DNA from: Aphodoplasma sp045541115
GTDB lineage: Bacteria > Bacillota > Clostridia > UBA1381 > UMGS1253
NCBI GenBank assembly: GCA_045541115.1
Contig: JAZQIM010000020.1
Location: forward strand, 1 to 64,000
Reading direction: 5' to 3'
Length of the DNA stretch: 64,000 nucleotides
Shown: one piece after another, positions 51,545 to 62,500 of the stretch
Position numbering within the stretch: the first letter of the stretch is position 1
Layout of the letters: each line of letters opens with the position of its first letter
Notes under the pieces: model-generated
Database searches by the model: none
What the model was told of the DNA's origin: nothing
The model's input: the letters and a program-made list of their open reading frames with translations, nothing else
Made by a program: the position numbers and the translations under genes

Positions 51545-52531
51545 ATGGAGAGCAACACAGCGGTACTAATTACATACCTTTTAACTTTTGTCATAGCATT
51601 TTTAATATGCATAATTATTGCACCTATGCTTATACCGTTTTTGCATAAGTTAAAATTTGGCCAGCAGATACGCGAGGAAGGTCCGTCGTGGCATCAAAAA
51701 AAGTCCGGCACACCTACTATGGGCGGAATAATGTTTATAATAGCATCACTTCTGGCTACGGCGTTTTTCGTGTCTGACTTATCGGTAATCGTAGTGATGC
51801 TTTTTTCGCTTGGTTTCGGACTTATCGGATTTGCAGACGATTTTATAAAGGTCGTACTAAAACGTAATCTCGGCCTCACTGCTCTTCAAAAGCTTGCGCT
51901 TCAAATAGCGTTTAGCGTTGCATTTGTGCTCGTTTTAAAATCACTTGGTCTGCTTGAGACGAGCATTTATATTCCGTTTACATCGATAGAGCTTGAGCTT
52001 GGATGGTTTTTTGTGGTTTTTGCCGTTTTTGTTATGGTTGGCTTTACAAATGCGGTAAACCTTACAGACGGTCTTGACGGACTTGCAACGAGTGTCACAG
52101 CAATCGTATCGCTATTTTTTGCAATCGTGTCATTTGTTTTTTCAAATGTGGCGCTTGGAGTATTTTTAATAGCTCTCACGGGCGGATGTATCGGATTTTT
52201 GATGTTTAATAAGCATCCTGCAAAAATATTTATGGGCGATACCGGCTCTTTGTTTTTAGGCGGCGCGCTTGCAGCTGGAGCAATAGTTTTAAAAATGCCG
52301 CTTATATTAGTAATCGCAGGAATTATATATGTTATAGAGGCACTTTCCGTAATGCTTCAGGTAGCATCGTTTAAGCTTACGGGAAAAAGAGTATTTAAAA
52401 TGAGCCCGATACATCATCACTTTGAGATGTGCGGCTGGAAAGAAGTAAAAATCGTAGTTGTATTTAGTATTTTTACAATTGTATTTTGTGCGGTTGCATA
52501 CTTATCGTTGTTGCCGCTTTTAATAGTATAA
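51545..52531 (+). CDS. mraY: Phospho-MurNAc-pentapeptide transferase
   Basis: 328 residues. Makes lipid I at the membrane. About ten membrane helices; signatures KKSGTPTMGG, FADDFIKV, NAVNLTDGLDGLA, and MSPIHHHFEMCGW. Precedes ftsW directly; murD, usually between them, is missing here. Confidence 0.97.
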   Translation: MESNTAVLITYLLTFVIAFLICIIIAPMLIPFLHKLKFGQQIREEGPSWHQKKSGTPTMGGIMFIIASLLATAFFVSDLSVIVVMLFSLGFGLIGFADDFIKVVLKRNLGLTALQKLALQIAFSVAFVLVLKSLGLLETSIYIPFTSIELELGWFFVVFAVFVMVGFTNAVNLTDGLDGLATSVTAIVSLFFAIVSFVFSNVALGVFLIALTGGCIGFLMFNKHPAKIFMGDTGSLFLGGALAAGAIVLKMPLILVIAGIIYVIEALSVMLQVASFKLTGKRVFKMSPIHHHFEMCGWKEVKIVVVFSIFTIVFCAVAYLSLLPLLIV

Positions 52532-52563
52532 AATCTGGCAAAAAATTTTAAGGAGGAAAGAGC

Positions 52564-53856
52564 ATGGCACAAAAAAGAAAAAGTTCATCGCGCGTAAATG
52601 CTGACAGAGCAGGCAGAAATAAAAAAGCATCTTCCGGCTCAAAAAGACCTCCTGTAAATAGTGTCAAAAAAATAAGACACGGCGCCTATGAGCTAATGTC
52701 AAGCGTCGGCAAAAAAGCAAATGAGCGCCCACTCGATTCATCGCTTTTACTCGTAATAATTGTACTTGTGGTGTTTGGACTGATTATGGTATTTTCTGCA
52801 AGCGCTCCTGCTGCGAGCGCATATCAGGGTAATCCGTACTATTACATAACGCGTCAGGGAATTTTTGCTATTATGGGAATAGCGGCGATGATAGCTCTTT
52901 CGTATTTTGATTATCATAAATATGCAAAGTACGCATTTGCCATACTTATTATAGGTTTTCTTCTGTTGTTCTCGGTATATATACCGGGGCTTGGTGTTGT
53001 AAGAAATAATGCAAGGCGATGGATAAATATAGGAATAAGCACACTTCAACCGTCTGAGGTTGTAAAAGTCGCGGTTATAGTCTTTTTTGCCTTTAGCCTT
53101 TCCAATATAAAGGACAGGATAAAAAGCTTTAAGAACGGACTTTTAATCTATATTATCATTTTGGGAGCTTATGCGCTTATATTACTAAAAGAGCCGCACC
53201 TTAGTGCGACGCTTGTGATTGTGGCCGTCGGAGCAATTATGCTTCTTGTAGCAGGAGCGCGCATACGCCATTTTGCCTTTCTGGCACTTGCGGCTCTTCC
53301 GGTGCTTGGCATTATGATATGGAAGCAACCATATCAGCTTGAGCGTATAACGACGTTTTTTGACCCGTTTGCTGATAAGGCAGACGCGGGATTTCAGATT
53401 GTAAATTCACTTTATGCAATAGGCTCGGGAGGAATATTTGGACTTGGACTCGGTATGAGCAGACAAAAATTTCTCTATCTTCCGGAGCCGCAAAATGACT
53501 TTATATTTGCAATAATCTGTGAGGAGCTTGGCCTTTTAGGTGCAGTAATCGTTCTTGGATTGTTTGGATTTTTAATATGGAAAGGATATCGCACCGCGCA
53601 GGAGGCGCCTGATATGTTCGGCACACTTCTTGCGACAGGTATAACGAGCCTTGTTGCGATACAGGTTGCGCTAAACGTCGCCGTTGTAACGTCGACACTT
53701 CCTGCAACAGGTGTTGCGCTCCCATTTTTCAGCTATGGCGGAACATCGCTTATGATATTGCTTGGCTGTATGGGAATACTTCTTAACATATCACGCCAGA
53801 CAATGAACACAATCCGTCCGAATGGATACGAAAAAAAGAAAGAAGAAAAGAAATAG
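52564..53856 (+). CDS. ftsW: SEDS peptidoglycan polymerase (FtsW/SpoVE)
   Basis: 430 residues. About 55 basic, low-complexity cytoplasmic residues precede ten membrane helices. Motifs: LRWINIGISTLQPSE-like RRWINIGISTLQPSE, YQLERITTFFDPF, PEPQNDFIFAIICEE, LPFFSYGGTS. SEDS glycosyltransferase that works with the class B PBP (SpoVD here). FtsW and the sporulation SpoVE cannot be told apart. AAGGAGG RBS. Confidence 0.94.
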   Translation: MAQKRKSSSRVNADRAGRNKKASSGSKRPPVNSVKKIRHGAYELMSSVGKKANERPLDSSLLLVIIVLVVFGLIMVFSASAPAASAYQGNPYYYITRQGIFAIMGIAAMIALSYFDYHKYAKYAFAILIIGFLLLFSVYIPGLGVVRNNARRWINIGISTLQPSEVVKVAVIVFFAFSLSNIKDRIKSFKNGLLIYIIILGAYALILLKEPHLSATLVIVAVGAIMLLVAGARIRHFAFLALAALPVLGIMIWKQPYQLERITTFFDPFADKADAGFQIVNSLYAIGSGGIFGLGLGMSRQKFLYLPEPQNDFIFAIICEELGLLGAVIVLGLFGFLIWKGYRTAQEAPDMFGTLLATGITSLVAIQVALNVAVVTSTLPATGVALPFFSYGGTSLMILLGCMGILLNISRQTMNTIRPNGYEKKKEEKK

Positions 53857-53866
53857 GGGTAGTCGT

Positions 53867-54976
53867 ATGAGAATTTTGCTTGCGGGCGGTGGCACAGCCG
53901 GCCATATTAATCCTGCGATTTCAATCGCGTCATATGCAAAAACAATCGATAATGATACACAGATACTTTTTATAGGAAAGCGTCTTAATATGGAGCAGAC
54001 ACTTGTGCCAAAAGCGGGTTTTGATATTGAGTTTATTGATATCGAGGGTTTTCGGCGCTCTTTGACGCTACATAATATTAAAGTAGTATTAAAGACAATC
54101 CGTGCGATATCTGAAAGTAAAAAAATAATAAAACGCTTTAAGCCTGATGTAGTAGTATGTACGGGCGGATATGTGAGCGGACCTGTGATGACGGCGGCCG
54201 GCCAGCTTGGCGTGCCGTCAATTATACATGAGCAAAATGTATTTCCGGGCGTTACGGTAAAGCTTTCACAAAAATATGCATCATATATTGCCACGAGCTT
54301 TGAGAAGACAAAGGATTATTTAAAAGCAAAAGATAAATGTGTATTTACGGGAAACCCCGTAAGAGAGCAGATACTTTGTGCCGACAGAGAAAAAGCGCGC
54401 ACTAAATTAGGACTCGACGAAAGGCCGTTTGTGCTTGCGTTTGGCGGAAGTCTTGGCGCGGCAAAAATAAACGAAGCTGTTATAGGTTATATAAAGGAGC
54501 TTGTAAAAACAGACTCGATACAGCTTATGTTCGGAACAGGTAAAAGAAATTACCAGGAAGTAATAGATGAACTTAAAAAGCAGGATATAGAAATAGAGAG
54601 GCATCAGAATATACGTGTATGTGACTACATATATGATATGGATATGGCACTTGCTGCGGCTGATGTTGTAATAGGGCGTGCGGGCGCAATAAGCATAAGT
54701 GAAATTACTGCGCTTGGTAAGGCGAGCATACTTATTCCATCGCCAAATGTAGCGCATAATCATCAGTACACGAACGCAAAGGCGCTTGAAGAAAATGGCG
54801 CAGCAGTGGTTTTATGCGAAGACAGATTAAGTCCATCGGCGCTTAAAGGCGAAATAGATAATTTGCTTTCTGATAAACAAAGGCTCAGAGAAATTGAACA
54901 AAATGCAAAGAAAATCGGTGTATGTGATGCATCGCAGAAAATATATGATCTTGCCTGTAAGCTGACAGGAAAGTAA
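53867..54976 (+). CDS. murG: Lipid II synthase (GlcNAc transferase)
   Basis: 369 residues. Adds GlcNAc to lipid I. GGGTAGHINPA, VCTGGYVSGPVMTAA, IIHEQNVFPGVTVK, GGSLGAAKINEAV, RAGAISISEIT. ATG 53867 is chosen; the longer frame runs into ftsW without an RBS. Confidence 0.96.
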   Translation: MRILLAGGGTAGHINPAISIASYAKTIDNDTQILFIGKRLNMEQTLVPKAGFDIEFIDIEGFRRSLTLHNIKVVLKTIRAISESKKIIKRFKPDVVVCTGGYVSGPVMTAAGQLGVPSIIHEQNVFPGVTVKLSQKYASYIATSFEKTKDYLKAKDKCVFTGNPVREQILCADREKARTKLGLDERPFVLAFGGSLGAAKINEAVIGYIKELVKTDSIQLMFGTGKRNYQEVIDELKKQDIEIERHQNIRVCDYIYDMDMALAAADVVIGRAGAISISEITALGKASILIPSPNVAHNHQYTNAKALEENGAAVVLCEDRLSPSALKGEIDNLLSDKQRLREIEQNAKKIGVCDASQKIYDLACKLTGK

Positions 54977-55047
54977 CGCCTATCAGCAGACCTGCATAAT
55001 ATATAGAGCAATTAAAATAAGCAGGTTTGCGGAGGTGTATATTTTAA

Positions 55048-56310
55048 ATGGATAAACTTGTTATAGAAGGTAAAAACCGTCTTGAGGGCGAAATTTATTT
55101 GCATGGCGCAAAAAATGCTGTCTTGCCGATTCTTGCGGCAACGGTTTTAAACGGCGCAAAAAATATTATACATAACTGTCCCGACTTAAAAGATGTGCGT
55201 GCATCAATAAATATTTTACGCCACTTAGGATGCGACGTTGAGATGGAAGGCTCGACATTAGTTGTCGATTCATCGGCATTAAAATCGTATGAGATATCTG
55301 AAAAGCTTATGCACGAAATGCGCTCGTCTGTAATTTTTTTAGGGGCAGTGCTTGCCAGGTTTGGCAAAGTAGTAGCTGCGATGCCCGGTGGATGCGAACT
55401 TGGTCCAAGGCCGATTGATTTGCATCTTAGTGCATTTCGGCAGCTCGGAGTTGGTATAAAAGAGGAGCATGGGTACATAAACTGCAGCTGCCAAAAGATT
55501 GTTCCTACGACGATACATCTGGATTTTCCAAGTGTCGGAGCGACGGAAAACATAATGCTTTTAGCAGCGCTCGCACAAGGCACAACAGTTATTACAAACG
55601 CGGCAAAAGAGCCTGAAATCGAAGATTTACAAAAATATCTTAATGCCATGGGTGCAAGAATCAGCGGTGCAGGAACGAGCGTTATACAGATTGAGGGTGT
55701 AAAGAAGCTCTATGATGTAGAGCATAGTGTAATTCCCGACAGAATTGCAGCCGCGACATTTCTTTCGTGCAGTGCGGCAGCGGGCGGAACGATTGAGCTT
55801 AAAAATGTTGTGCCTGAGCACTTAGAAGCATATTTGTCAACGGCCGAGCAATACGGCGCAAAAATTTATGCGACAAAGCAAAGAATTGTACACGTTGCGC
55901 CCAAAAGATTAAATGCAGTAAAAATAGTGCGCACACAGCCGTATCCAGGCTTTCCCACAGATGCACAGTCGCCGCTTATGGCGGCACTTACAATAGCCGA
56001 TGCAACGAGCATATTTGTTGAAAATATATTTGAAAGCAGATTCAAGCATGTATTTGAATTGTGCCGAATGGGCGCGGATATAACGGTAGACGGAAGAATG
56101 GCTGTTGTACGAGGAGTAGAGGAACTTAGCGGGGCAAATGTTTGCGCAATGGATTTGCGTGGCGGTGCAGCACTTGTGGTGGCAGCGCTTGCGGCAAACG
56201 GTCGAACAACTATAAGCGACATATACCACATCGACAGGGGATATGAAAACATAGAAAAAACGCTTCAAAGCGTCGGTGCGAAAATCACACGACAAAAATA
56301 CGATTCATAA
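55048..56310 (+). CDS. murA: UDP-GlcNAc enolpyruvyl transferase
   Basis: 420 residues. First committed step of peptidoglycan synthesis. The fosfomycin-target cysteine is present (C116 in MPGGCELGPRPID). HGAKNAVLPILAATVL near the N-terminus; PGFPTDAQSPLMAAL. GGAGGTG RBS. Its place between murG and divIB is common in Clostridia. Confidence 0.95.
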   Translation: MDKLVIEGKNRLEGEIYLHGAKNAVLPILAATVLNGAKNIIHNCPDLKDVRASINILRHLGCDVEMEGSTLVVDSSALKSYEISEKLMHEMRSSVIFLGAVLARFGKVVAAMPGGCELGPRPIDLHLSAFRQLGVGIKEEHGYINCSCQKIVPTTIHLDFPSVGATENIMLLAALAQGTTVITNAAKEPEIEDLQKYLNAMGARISGAGTSVIQIEGVKKLYDVEHSVIPDRIAAATFLSCSAAAGGTIELKNVVPEHLEAYLSTAEQYGAKIYATKQRIVHVAPKRLNAVKIVRTQPYPGFPTDAQSPLMAALTIADATSIFVENIFESRFKHVFELCRMGADITVDGRMAVVRGVEELSGANVCAMDLRGGAALVVAALAANGRTTISDIYHIDRGYENIEKTLQSVGAKITRQKYDS

Positions 56311-56340
56311 ATAGGAATCACTGAAAGGGATGAGATACAT

Positions 56341-57141
56341 ATGAACAGGGCGAGAACAAAGAAGAGGGCTGTATCACAAAATGATGACATCCGTGCACGC
56401 CACATAAAAAGACAGAAAAAAAGGCGTAAAAGAAGAATATTTTTTCGTACATTCTTACTTATGTTATTGCTCGTTATCGTATGTACTACAGTGATGTTTT
56501 TAACGCCGTGGTTTAACATTTCGGCAATTGATGTAAACGGAATCTCGCATCTTAATGGCGATGATATAAGAGCGTGCAGCGGGATATATATTGGCAATAA
56601 TATGTTTAAAATAAGCACGTCGCATGCACGTGACAAAATCTCGGCGCTTCCGTATGTAAAAGAAGTTGAGGTAAAAAGAAATTTCCCTAAAAAAGTTGAA
56701 ATAAATATAGTTGAAAGCCATGCGCGCGCGTACTTTGAGTATATGGGCGGCTACGCAGTTATTGATGAAGACGGCAAGGCGCTCGAAATAATGAGCGAAG
56801 AGCCGCAAAACTGCATCCAGATTATGGGTTGCGAGTTAAAAGATTTTTCTTTGGGAAAGAAAATAAGCATTGACTCAGCCGAAAAATTTGATATAATATT
56901 ATTATACATAGGTGAACTTGAAAAAACGGAATTTTATGGCGGTGTAAATAAGCTCGATTTAACAAATACGGTAGATATTAAATTTACTTTTGAAAACCGT
57001 CTTACTGTATTTTGCGGCGATATAAGCGGCTTAAACCGAAAGATTTTGACCTTCACGGAGATTGCTTACAATCAGCTCTCGCCGAATGCAAGAGGAGAAA
57101 TAGATTTGCGTATTGATGGTAGCGCCTATTACAGACCATAG
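56341..57141 (+). CDS. divIB: Cell-division protein DivIB/FtsQ
   Basis: 266 residues. Basic cytoplasmic tail, membrane helix (about 34-55), POTRA domain (about 57-127, SAIDVNGISHLNGDDI... IVESHARAYFEY) and beta domain. Bridges FtsL/DivIC and septal synthesis. Confidence 0.9.
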   Translation: MNRARTKKRAVSQNDDIRARHIKRQKKRRKRRIFFRTFLLMLLLVIVCTTVMFLTPWFNISAIDVNGISHLNGDDIRACSGIYIGNNMFKISTSHARDKISALPYVKEVEVKRNFPKKVEINIVESHARAYFEYMGGYAVIDEDGKALEIMSEEPQNCIQIMGCELKDFSLGKKISIDSAEKFDIILLYIGELEKTEFYGGVNKLDLTNTVDIKFTFENRLTVFCGDISGLNRKILTFTEIAYNQLSPNARGEIDLRIDGSAYYRP

Positions 57142-57166
57142 TTTAGTGAAGGTGGAATGACGCTAA

Positions 57167-57922
57167 ATGAGCAAAAGAAACATTAAGGCACAACTCGCGC
57201 TTGGAATCGTTTGTGCCATTTTGGCTTTTACAATAACGACACAGCTTACGAGTGTGAGAAAAAACGTTGCAGTCGAATCGATGCAGTCACAAAGAGCAGA
57301 GGAGCTGCAGCTTGAGCTTGGAAAGGAAAAAGAGAAAAACGCTGATTTATATCTTCAGCTATATAGTGCTCAAAATGACCTAAATCAATATCGTGAGCAG
57401 GCGGAGGATAGCAGCGATTATTCAAAAATAATGTCAGAGCAGCTAAAAAGAAGCGAAGTTCTGGCAGGACTTACAGAAGTAAAGGGACAAGGAATTGTAC
57501 TTACGCTATCCGACAGTACGCGTCCGTCCATATCGGGTGCGACCACGATGGAAAACGAGGCACTTATAATACATGACAGCGATTTACGTCTTGCTATTAC
57601 AGAGCTTGCGGCAGCAGGCGCCGAAGCTTATTCAATAAACGGTCAGCGCATCATCAGTACAACACCGATACGATGTGTCGGACCTGTAATAACGATAAAT
57701 GAACAGAAAACCGCATCGCCGTTTGAAATTTTGGCTATAGGTGATCCGAAGACACTTGAGGCGGCAGTAAACATGCGCGGAGGCTTATCGGATTTATTTG
57801 AATCGGTAGGAATCGGCGTGAGCGTAAAAACATCAAATGAAGTGCACATACCGCGTTACACGGGTACTGTAAATTATAAATATGCTACACCCGTAATTTT
57901 TGAAAGTGAGGGTGAGCAGTAA
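57167..57922 (+). CDS. DUF881 family membrane protein
   Basis: 251 residues. Signal-anchor (about 9-29), coiled coil (about 38-75), then the DUF881 domain (GQGIVLTLSDS... ITELAAAGAEAYSINGQRI). The DUF881-sbp pair before ftsZ is seen in many Gram-positives. Its role is unknown, presumably at the septum. Overlaps sbp by 1 bp. Confidence 0.88.
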   Translation: MSKRNIKAQLALGIVCAILAFTITTQLTSVRKNVAVESMQSQRAEELQLELGKEKEKNADLYLQLYSAQNDLNQYREQAEDSSDYSKIMSEQLKRSEVLAGLTEVKGQGIVLTLSDSTRPSISGATTMENEALIIHDSDLRLAITELAAAGAEAYSINGQRIISTTPIRCVGPVITINEQKTASPFEILAIGDPKTLEAAVNMRGGLSDLFESVGIGVSVKTSNEVHIPRYTGTVNYKYATPVIFESEGEQ

Positions 57923-58281
57923 TGGTTGGTGTAATTATAGGGGTTGTAGCAGGAGCTATTATTGCTGCAATTACAAATATTCATATACCGAGTGCATACT
58001 CTATATATGTTGCGATAGGAATTTTGGCGGCGATGGATTCAGTATGCGGAGGTATAAGCGCATCATTATCTAAAAATTTTAACCTAAAAATTTTTGTGAC
58101 GGGATTATTTTTTAATTCAATTGTCGCAATTGCCCTTGTTTTTTTAGGAAAAAAGCTTGGAGTTGACCTGTCTTTGGCGGCAATTGTCGTATTTGGGTCA
58201 AGAATTATTCAAAATTTTGCAATAATTCGAAGATTACTCTTGAATAAATTCGAAAAAAGAGATAAAATAGTAGATAGATAA
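57922..58281 (+). CDS. sbp: Small basic protein (DUF1290)
   Basis: 119 residues. Three or four membrane helices with IPSAYSIYVAIGILAAMDSVCGG and the basic C-terminus (LLLNKFEKRDKIVDR). Family of unknown function next to divIB/ftsZ. TAATG overlap with DUF881. Confidence 0.88.
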   Translation: MVGVIIGVVAGAIIAAITNIHIPSAYSIYVAIGILAAMDSVCGGISASLSKNFNLKIFVTGLFFNSIVAIALVFLGKKLGVDLSLAAIVVFGSRIIQNFAIIRRLLLNKFEKRDKIVDR

Positions 58282-58337
58282 GATTACAATTTGATTAAAC
58301 TTATTTTTCAAAAGAAAAACAGTGAGGAGGAGCAAAG

Positions 58338-59396
58338 TTGTTTGATATTGATATGGAAACAGGCAATGTTGCAAAAATTAAAGTAGTAGGTGTTGGTGGC
58401 GGCGGTAATAACGCTGTAAACAGAATGATTGATGCAGGAGTTAAATGTGTAGAGTTTATTTCTGTTAATACTGATGCACAGGTTTTAAAGGATTCAAAGG
58501 CTGATACAAAGCTTCAAATAGGTGAGAAGCTTACACGTGGTCTTGGCGCAGGCGCAAATCCTGAAATCGGTGAGAAGGCAGCGCAGGAGAGTAAGGACGA
58601 AATCGAAGCAGTTCTTAAAGGTGCTGATATGGTATTTATCACAGCAGGCATGGGCGGTGGCACAGGAACAGGTGCTGCAGCGATTATAGCAGGTGTTGCA
58701 AAAGAACTTGGAATACTTACTGTTGCAATCGTAACAAAGCCGTTTATGTTTGAGGGAAGACCGCGTATGGCAAAGGCTGAAGCGGGTATAAAGAGCCTTC
58801 GTGAAAACGTAGATGCAATTATGACAATACCAAACGACAACCTCTTAAAGATAATTGACAAAAACACTGGTATAGTTGAAACATTCCGTATGGCAGACGA
58901 TATTCTTCGTCAGGGCGTACAGGGTATTTCAGATATGATTGTTGGTGCAGGATACATAAATGCTGACTTTGCAGACGTAAAGCGCACAATGTCAAACTCG
59001 GGCATAGCTCATATGGGTGTAGGTGTTGCTAAGGGCGACAACAAAGCATCAGAGGCTGTTAAGCTTGCAATAGAGAGTCCACTTCTTGAAACATCGATTA
59101 ACGGTGCACGCAACGTACTCATTAACATTACAGGCGGTAAAGACCTTACAATGTTTGATGCAAACCAGGTTATGCAGTTTGCAAACGAGCTTGTTGATAA
59201 TGATGCTGAAATTATATTTGGTGTTGTAATCGACGAGAACCTTGACGACGAGATGAGAGTAACAGTAGTTGCAACAGGTTTTGACAGTGTTTCTCCCGAT
59301 TTCTTCGGAGATGATGACAAGGCACCGGAATTCAATTCAAATGCAGAGCTTGAAGATGTAGACATTCCTACATTTCTAAAAAACAGAAACGTATAA
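58338..59396 (+). CDS. ftsZ: Cell-division GTPase FtsZ
   Basis: 352 residues. Tubulin homologue of the Z-ring. GGGGNNAVN, the GTP loop GGGTGTG (106-112), NVDAIMTIPNDNLL. The C-terminal linker is short (about 25 residues) and ends in DIPTFLKNR, the usual FtsA/SepF-binding peptide. Start TTG 58338, six bases after GGAGGAG. ftsA is not in this cluster. Confidence 0.97.
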   Translation: MFDIDMETGNVAKIKVVGVGGGGNNAVNRMIDAGVKCVEFISVNTDAQVLKDSKADTKLQIGEKLTRGLGAGANPEIGEKAAQESKDEIEAVLKGADMVFITAGMGGGTGTGAAAIIAGVAKELGILTVAIVTKPFMFEGRPRMAKAEAGIKSLRENVDAIMTIPNDNLLKIIDKNTGIVETFRMADDILRQGVQGISDMIVGAGYINADFADVKRTMSNSGIAHMGVGVAKGDNKASEAVKLAIESPLLETSINGARNVLINITGGKDLTMFDANQVMQFANELVDNDAEIIFGVVIDENLDDEMRVTVVATGFDSVSPDFFGDDDKAPEFNSNAELEDVDIPTFLKNRNV

Positions 59397-59410
59397 TAAT
59401 AGATAGCACT

Positions 59411-59441
59411 AAAGGCGACTGCCCAAAGCAGTCGCCTTTTT
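59411..59441 (+). terminator. Terminator of the dcw cluster
   Basis: AAAGGCGACTGC pairs with GCAGTCGCCTTT, then T's, 15 bases after ftsZ. Confidence 0.9.
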
Positions 59442-59466
59442 ATTGTGACTTATATGATAAAAATAA

Positions 59467-59497
59467 AAAGGGACGGATAGAAATTCGTCCCTTTTAT
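59467..59497 (-). terminator. Terminator of SLH protein 2 gene
   Basis: AAAAGGGACGGA and TTCGTCCCTTTT form a stem; on the minus strand it follows the stop at 59512 by about 15 bases. Confidence 0.8.
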
Positions 59498-59511
59498 TAT
59501 GTAGTTTTAAA

Positions 59512-62500
59512 TTAGTACTTAATTATATACATACCCCATGCTCTTACAGGTGATGGAGCAGTCGATCCTCTGAACTGCATAAGCACCAGGCTTGCAGGTT
59601 TTGATGATGAGCTTGCATCGTGCAAGTCAGCTTCGCTGCCTAAATATACCTGATAGCCTTCCGGCTTTGATGCATCAAATACTGTAATTGATGAAAATGC
59701 TGTCGGGTCATATGAAGCATCAAGAGTCATTGCAGAATCTACATATGCGCCGTCCGCATAGAATGTCTTATTCTTGGGATAACCATTATCAGGGTTTGCC
59801 TGCGGCACATATACATCCGTTACAAAGCCGTTTGAGTCAGTATTGAATTTTGAGAACATAACATACTGCGCTGTATCGCTCATACCTGCTGTTTTTGTAA
59901 TATCTGATTCTGTTCTGGAAACGAGTATGCCGCCGGATTTAAAGAAGGCGTTCGTCTTATAAGTAAGGTATGTCATCTTTGCATCTTCATCTGAATAATC
60001 GTTTATAAGAGCGAGGTCAAATGCCGAATAACGTGAACCGGAGTCAACACCGTCTCCTCTTTCAGGGTTACGAGCTATTTTAGCGTCTGATAAGAATAAT
60101 GATTCAGCCCAGTAGATCACATCGTTATCATCTCTGAAAACTCTTATTGCGTCGCCGGGGAGAAGAGGATTTTCCTTTGTTCTTTCAGGTGCTTTTGCAA
60201 GCGGGAAATAATCGCTATTCAAGTCAGATGTTGTCAATTGGTCATAAGTCTTTGTTACACCGGAATTTTTGTGTAGTTCCTTCCACGACCAATCTACTCT
60301 CTGCCAGATGTCTCTGTATAGATATCCGTTTGAATAGTAGTTTGCATCTACTGCATAGGATACTTCTTCACCGTTCTCTATACCGAAAACCATAATTGTT
60401 TTGTTACCTTCATCGTCGAGCAACTCGCTTACTTCCGAAACAATAAACATTTCCATGTTGTAGTAGTTAGAAGAGTTAGGCGGTGTTCCTGATTCTGTTG
60501 AAGCTTCTGCTTTTGCAAGAATGTAATCAACCTTATATGAATTTGGCGCTGTTGCAAAAAGCATTGCGTAAGGTGTAGTATTGCTTGTATTAACAGTATC
60601 AATCATAGGAAGTGAACCCGGTGTTATTGTATCGTAGCTTTCAACTTTGTTAAGGTCTCCAGCATTACCCGGAATAGTGATTACAGGTGTTGATGAGCTT
60701 GCCTTCCAGAGAGTACCGTTAATTGTTGCAGAACCTGCCAAGTATGTTGATCTTGGATTAAACTGAAGTGTTCCGCTCTTCACAGGCTGAAGTGAATATT
60801 CAGATTCGCCGCCTGCTGTGTTTAGATAAGGTGTATCAATTGATATAATCTTATCATCGTCATCAAGCTCAAAGAGTATTGGCGATATGCCTGTAACTCC
60901 AGCGTAGTAACCTGTAAATGATGTATCTCCTTTATGCAGATTAGCTCCTTCCATTTGTGCTAAAGAAGCATCAAGCTGAGCCTTAACTTCGTTTGATTCT
61001 CTGCATATTACGCCATCAATTGTTATTTTATTTGCAGCGGAATAAATAACAAATTCTTCGTCGAAATAAATTTTGAACTGCATTGTGTTGTCGGCGCCTT
61101 TGCCCGGAGCATATTCTCTAAGGAAACCGAAGTTGGCATCTTCCGATACGCCTATTTCATCACAGAACGCAATTCTTTCAAATGAGTCGAGGTAGAATGT
61201 TGTTTCTTTATCAAGCTCAATTTTTAGATTAGTTGCACCGAAGCCTTTGCCTTCTGATATGTAATCGAAGAATGAAGGAGTAATTTCATACCATTCATCA
61301 TCGATTGCAAGCTTCCACAGGCCATCTTTTTTAGCCATTTGAGTTATTGCACCGTCAACACTGTCATCTGAAACGATAACCTTTATATACTGACGTGTGC
61401 TGGGGTCGCTTGTTGCGACAGAAATAACGTCACCCACGCTAATATCATCAAACTCAAGGGGATCGCCGTCGACATCAACAATTTCTACTGAAATATTACT
61501 TGATTCAACATCAATCTTTACGTCCTTCTTGGAAACCTTGTATGAACCGGGGTTGCTTGTGTCAGGCGAATATGTACCGATTTTATCTGTAAAGATGTAA
61601 TCTGTGGTATTGATTCTGTTTACAACAATCGTATCGTAAGCGTTAACAATCAATACATCTGCCTTATTGTCAGAGTTGTTATCAATAAATGTGATGTCAC
61701 CCTTTTTGTTCTGAACTTCAGCAAGTGTTGTTGCTACAGTAGTATTAACAGTTCTTACAGTGCCGTTGTATATAATTGATACGAGCCCGTTTGAAATATC
61801 AACTTCTGTTGTACGATTATCGTTATCAGGATCTGCCCAATATTCAACGAATGTGTTTGTTACAGTATTATACACGATATTTTCAAGCGACGTTTTTTGG
61901 ATGATGTTTCTGTTATCAAGAACATCGTATGAAAGAATGATGCCTTCTTCTTTATCTGTGTCATATTTATAAAAAGCTCTTACATACTGACCGATAGAAT
62001 TTGCAATCGTTGTTTCTCCTGCATTAAACAATCCGCCTTTTGCACCATCAAGTTGTACTCTGCCTTCACGAAGAGCGCTTGATGAGTAAAGGCCTGTAAC
62101 ATCGTTTGCTGAAACAATACCTTCTGCAGTATATGTGTCGTGCTTGTCAGAAAGAAGGTTTACACCGTCTACCTTTACATATGTAATCTGTTCGCCTGAT
62201 GTAATCTTTTTGTTGTAATCAACCTTTAATGTGTTTGCACAAAGGATAGCAGCCTGACCGCGTGTCATCGGAACGGAAAAATCAATTGAAGTAATACCTT
62301 TTAACATTCCGATTTCTCGAGCGATTGCCATATAGCCGGCCGGATAAGCACCGGTTGCCTCGGCCTGTACCTCATAGCCTGCTGCATAAACCATCATCTT
62401 AACGGCTTCTGTACCTTTTACTTTGTCGTTTGGACCAAATTTTCCGTCGCCATAGCCTTTGATAGCGCCAATTCCTGCACCGAGTTCAATAGCCGGAGCA

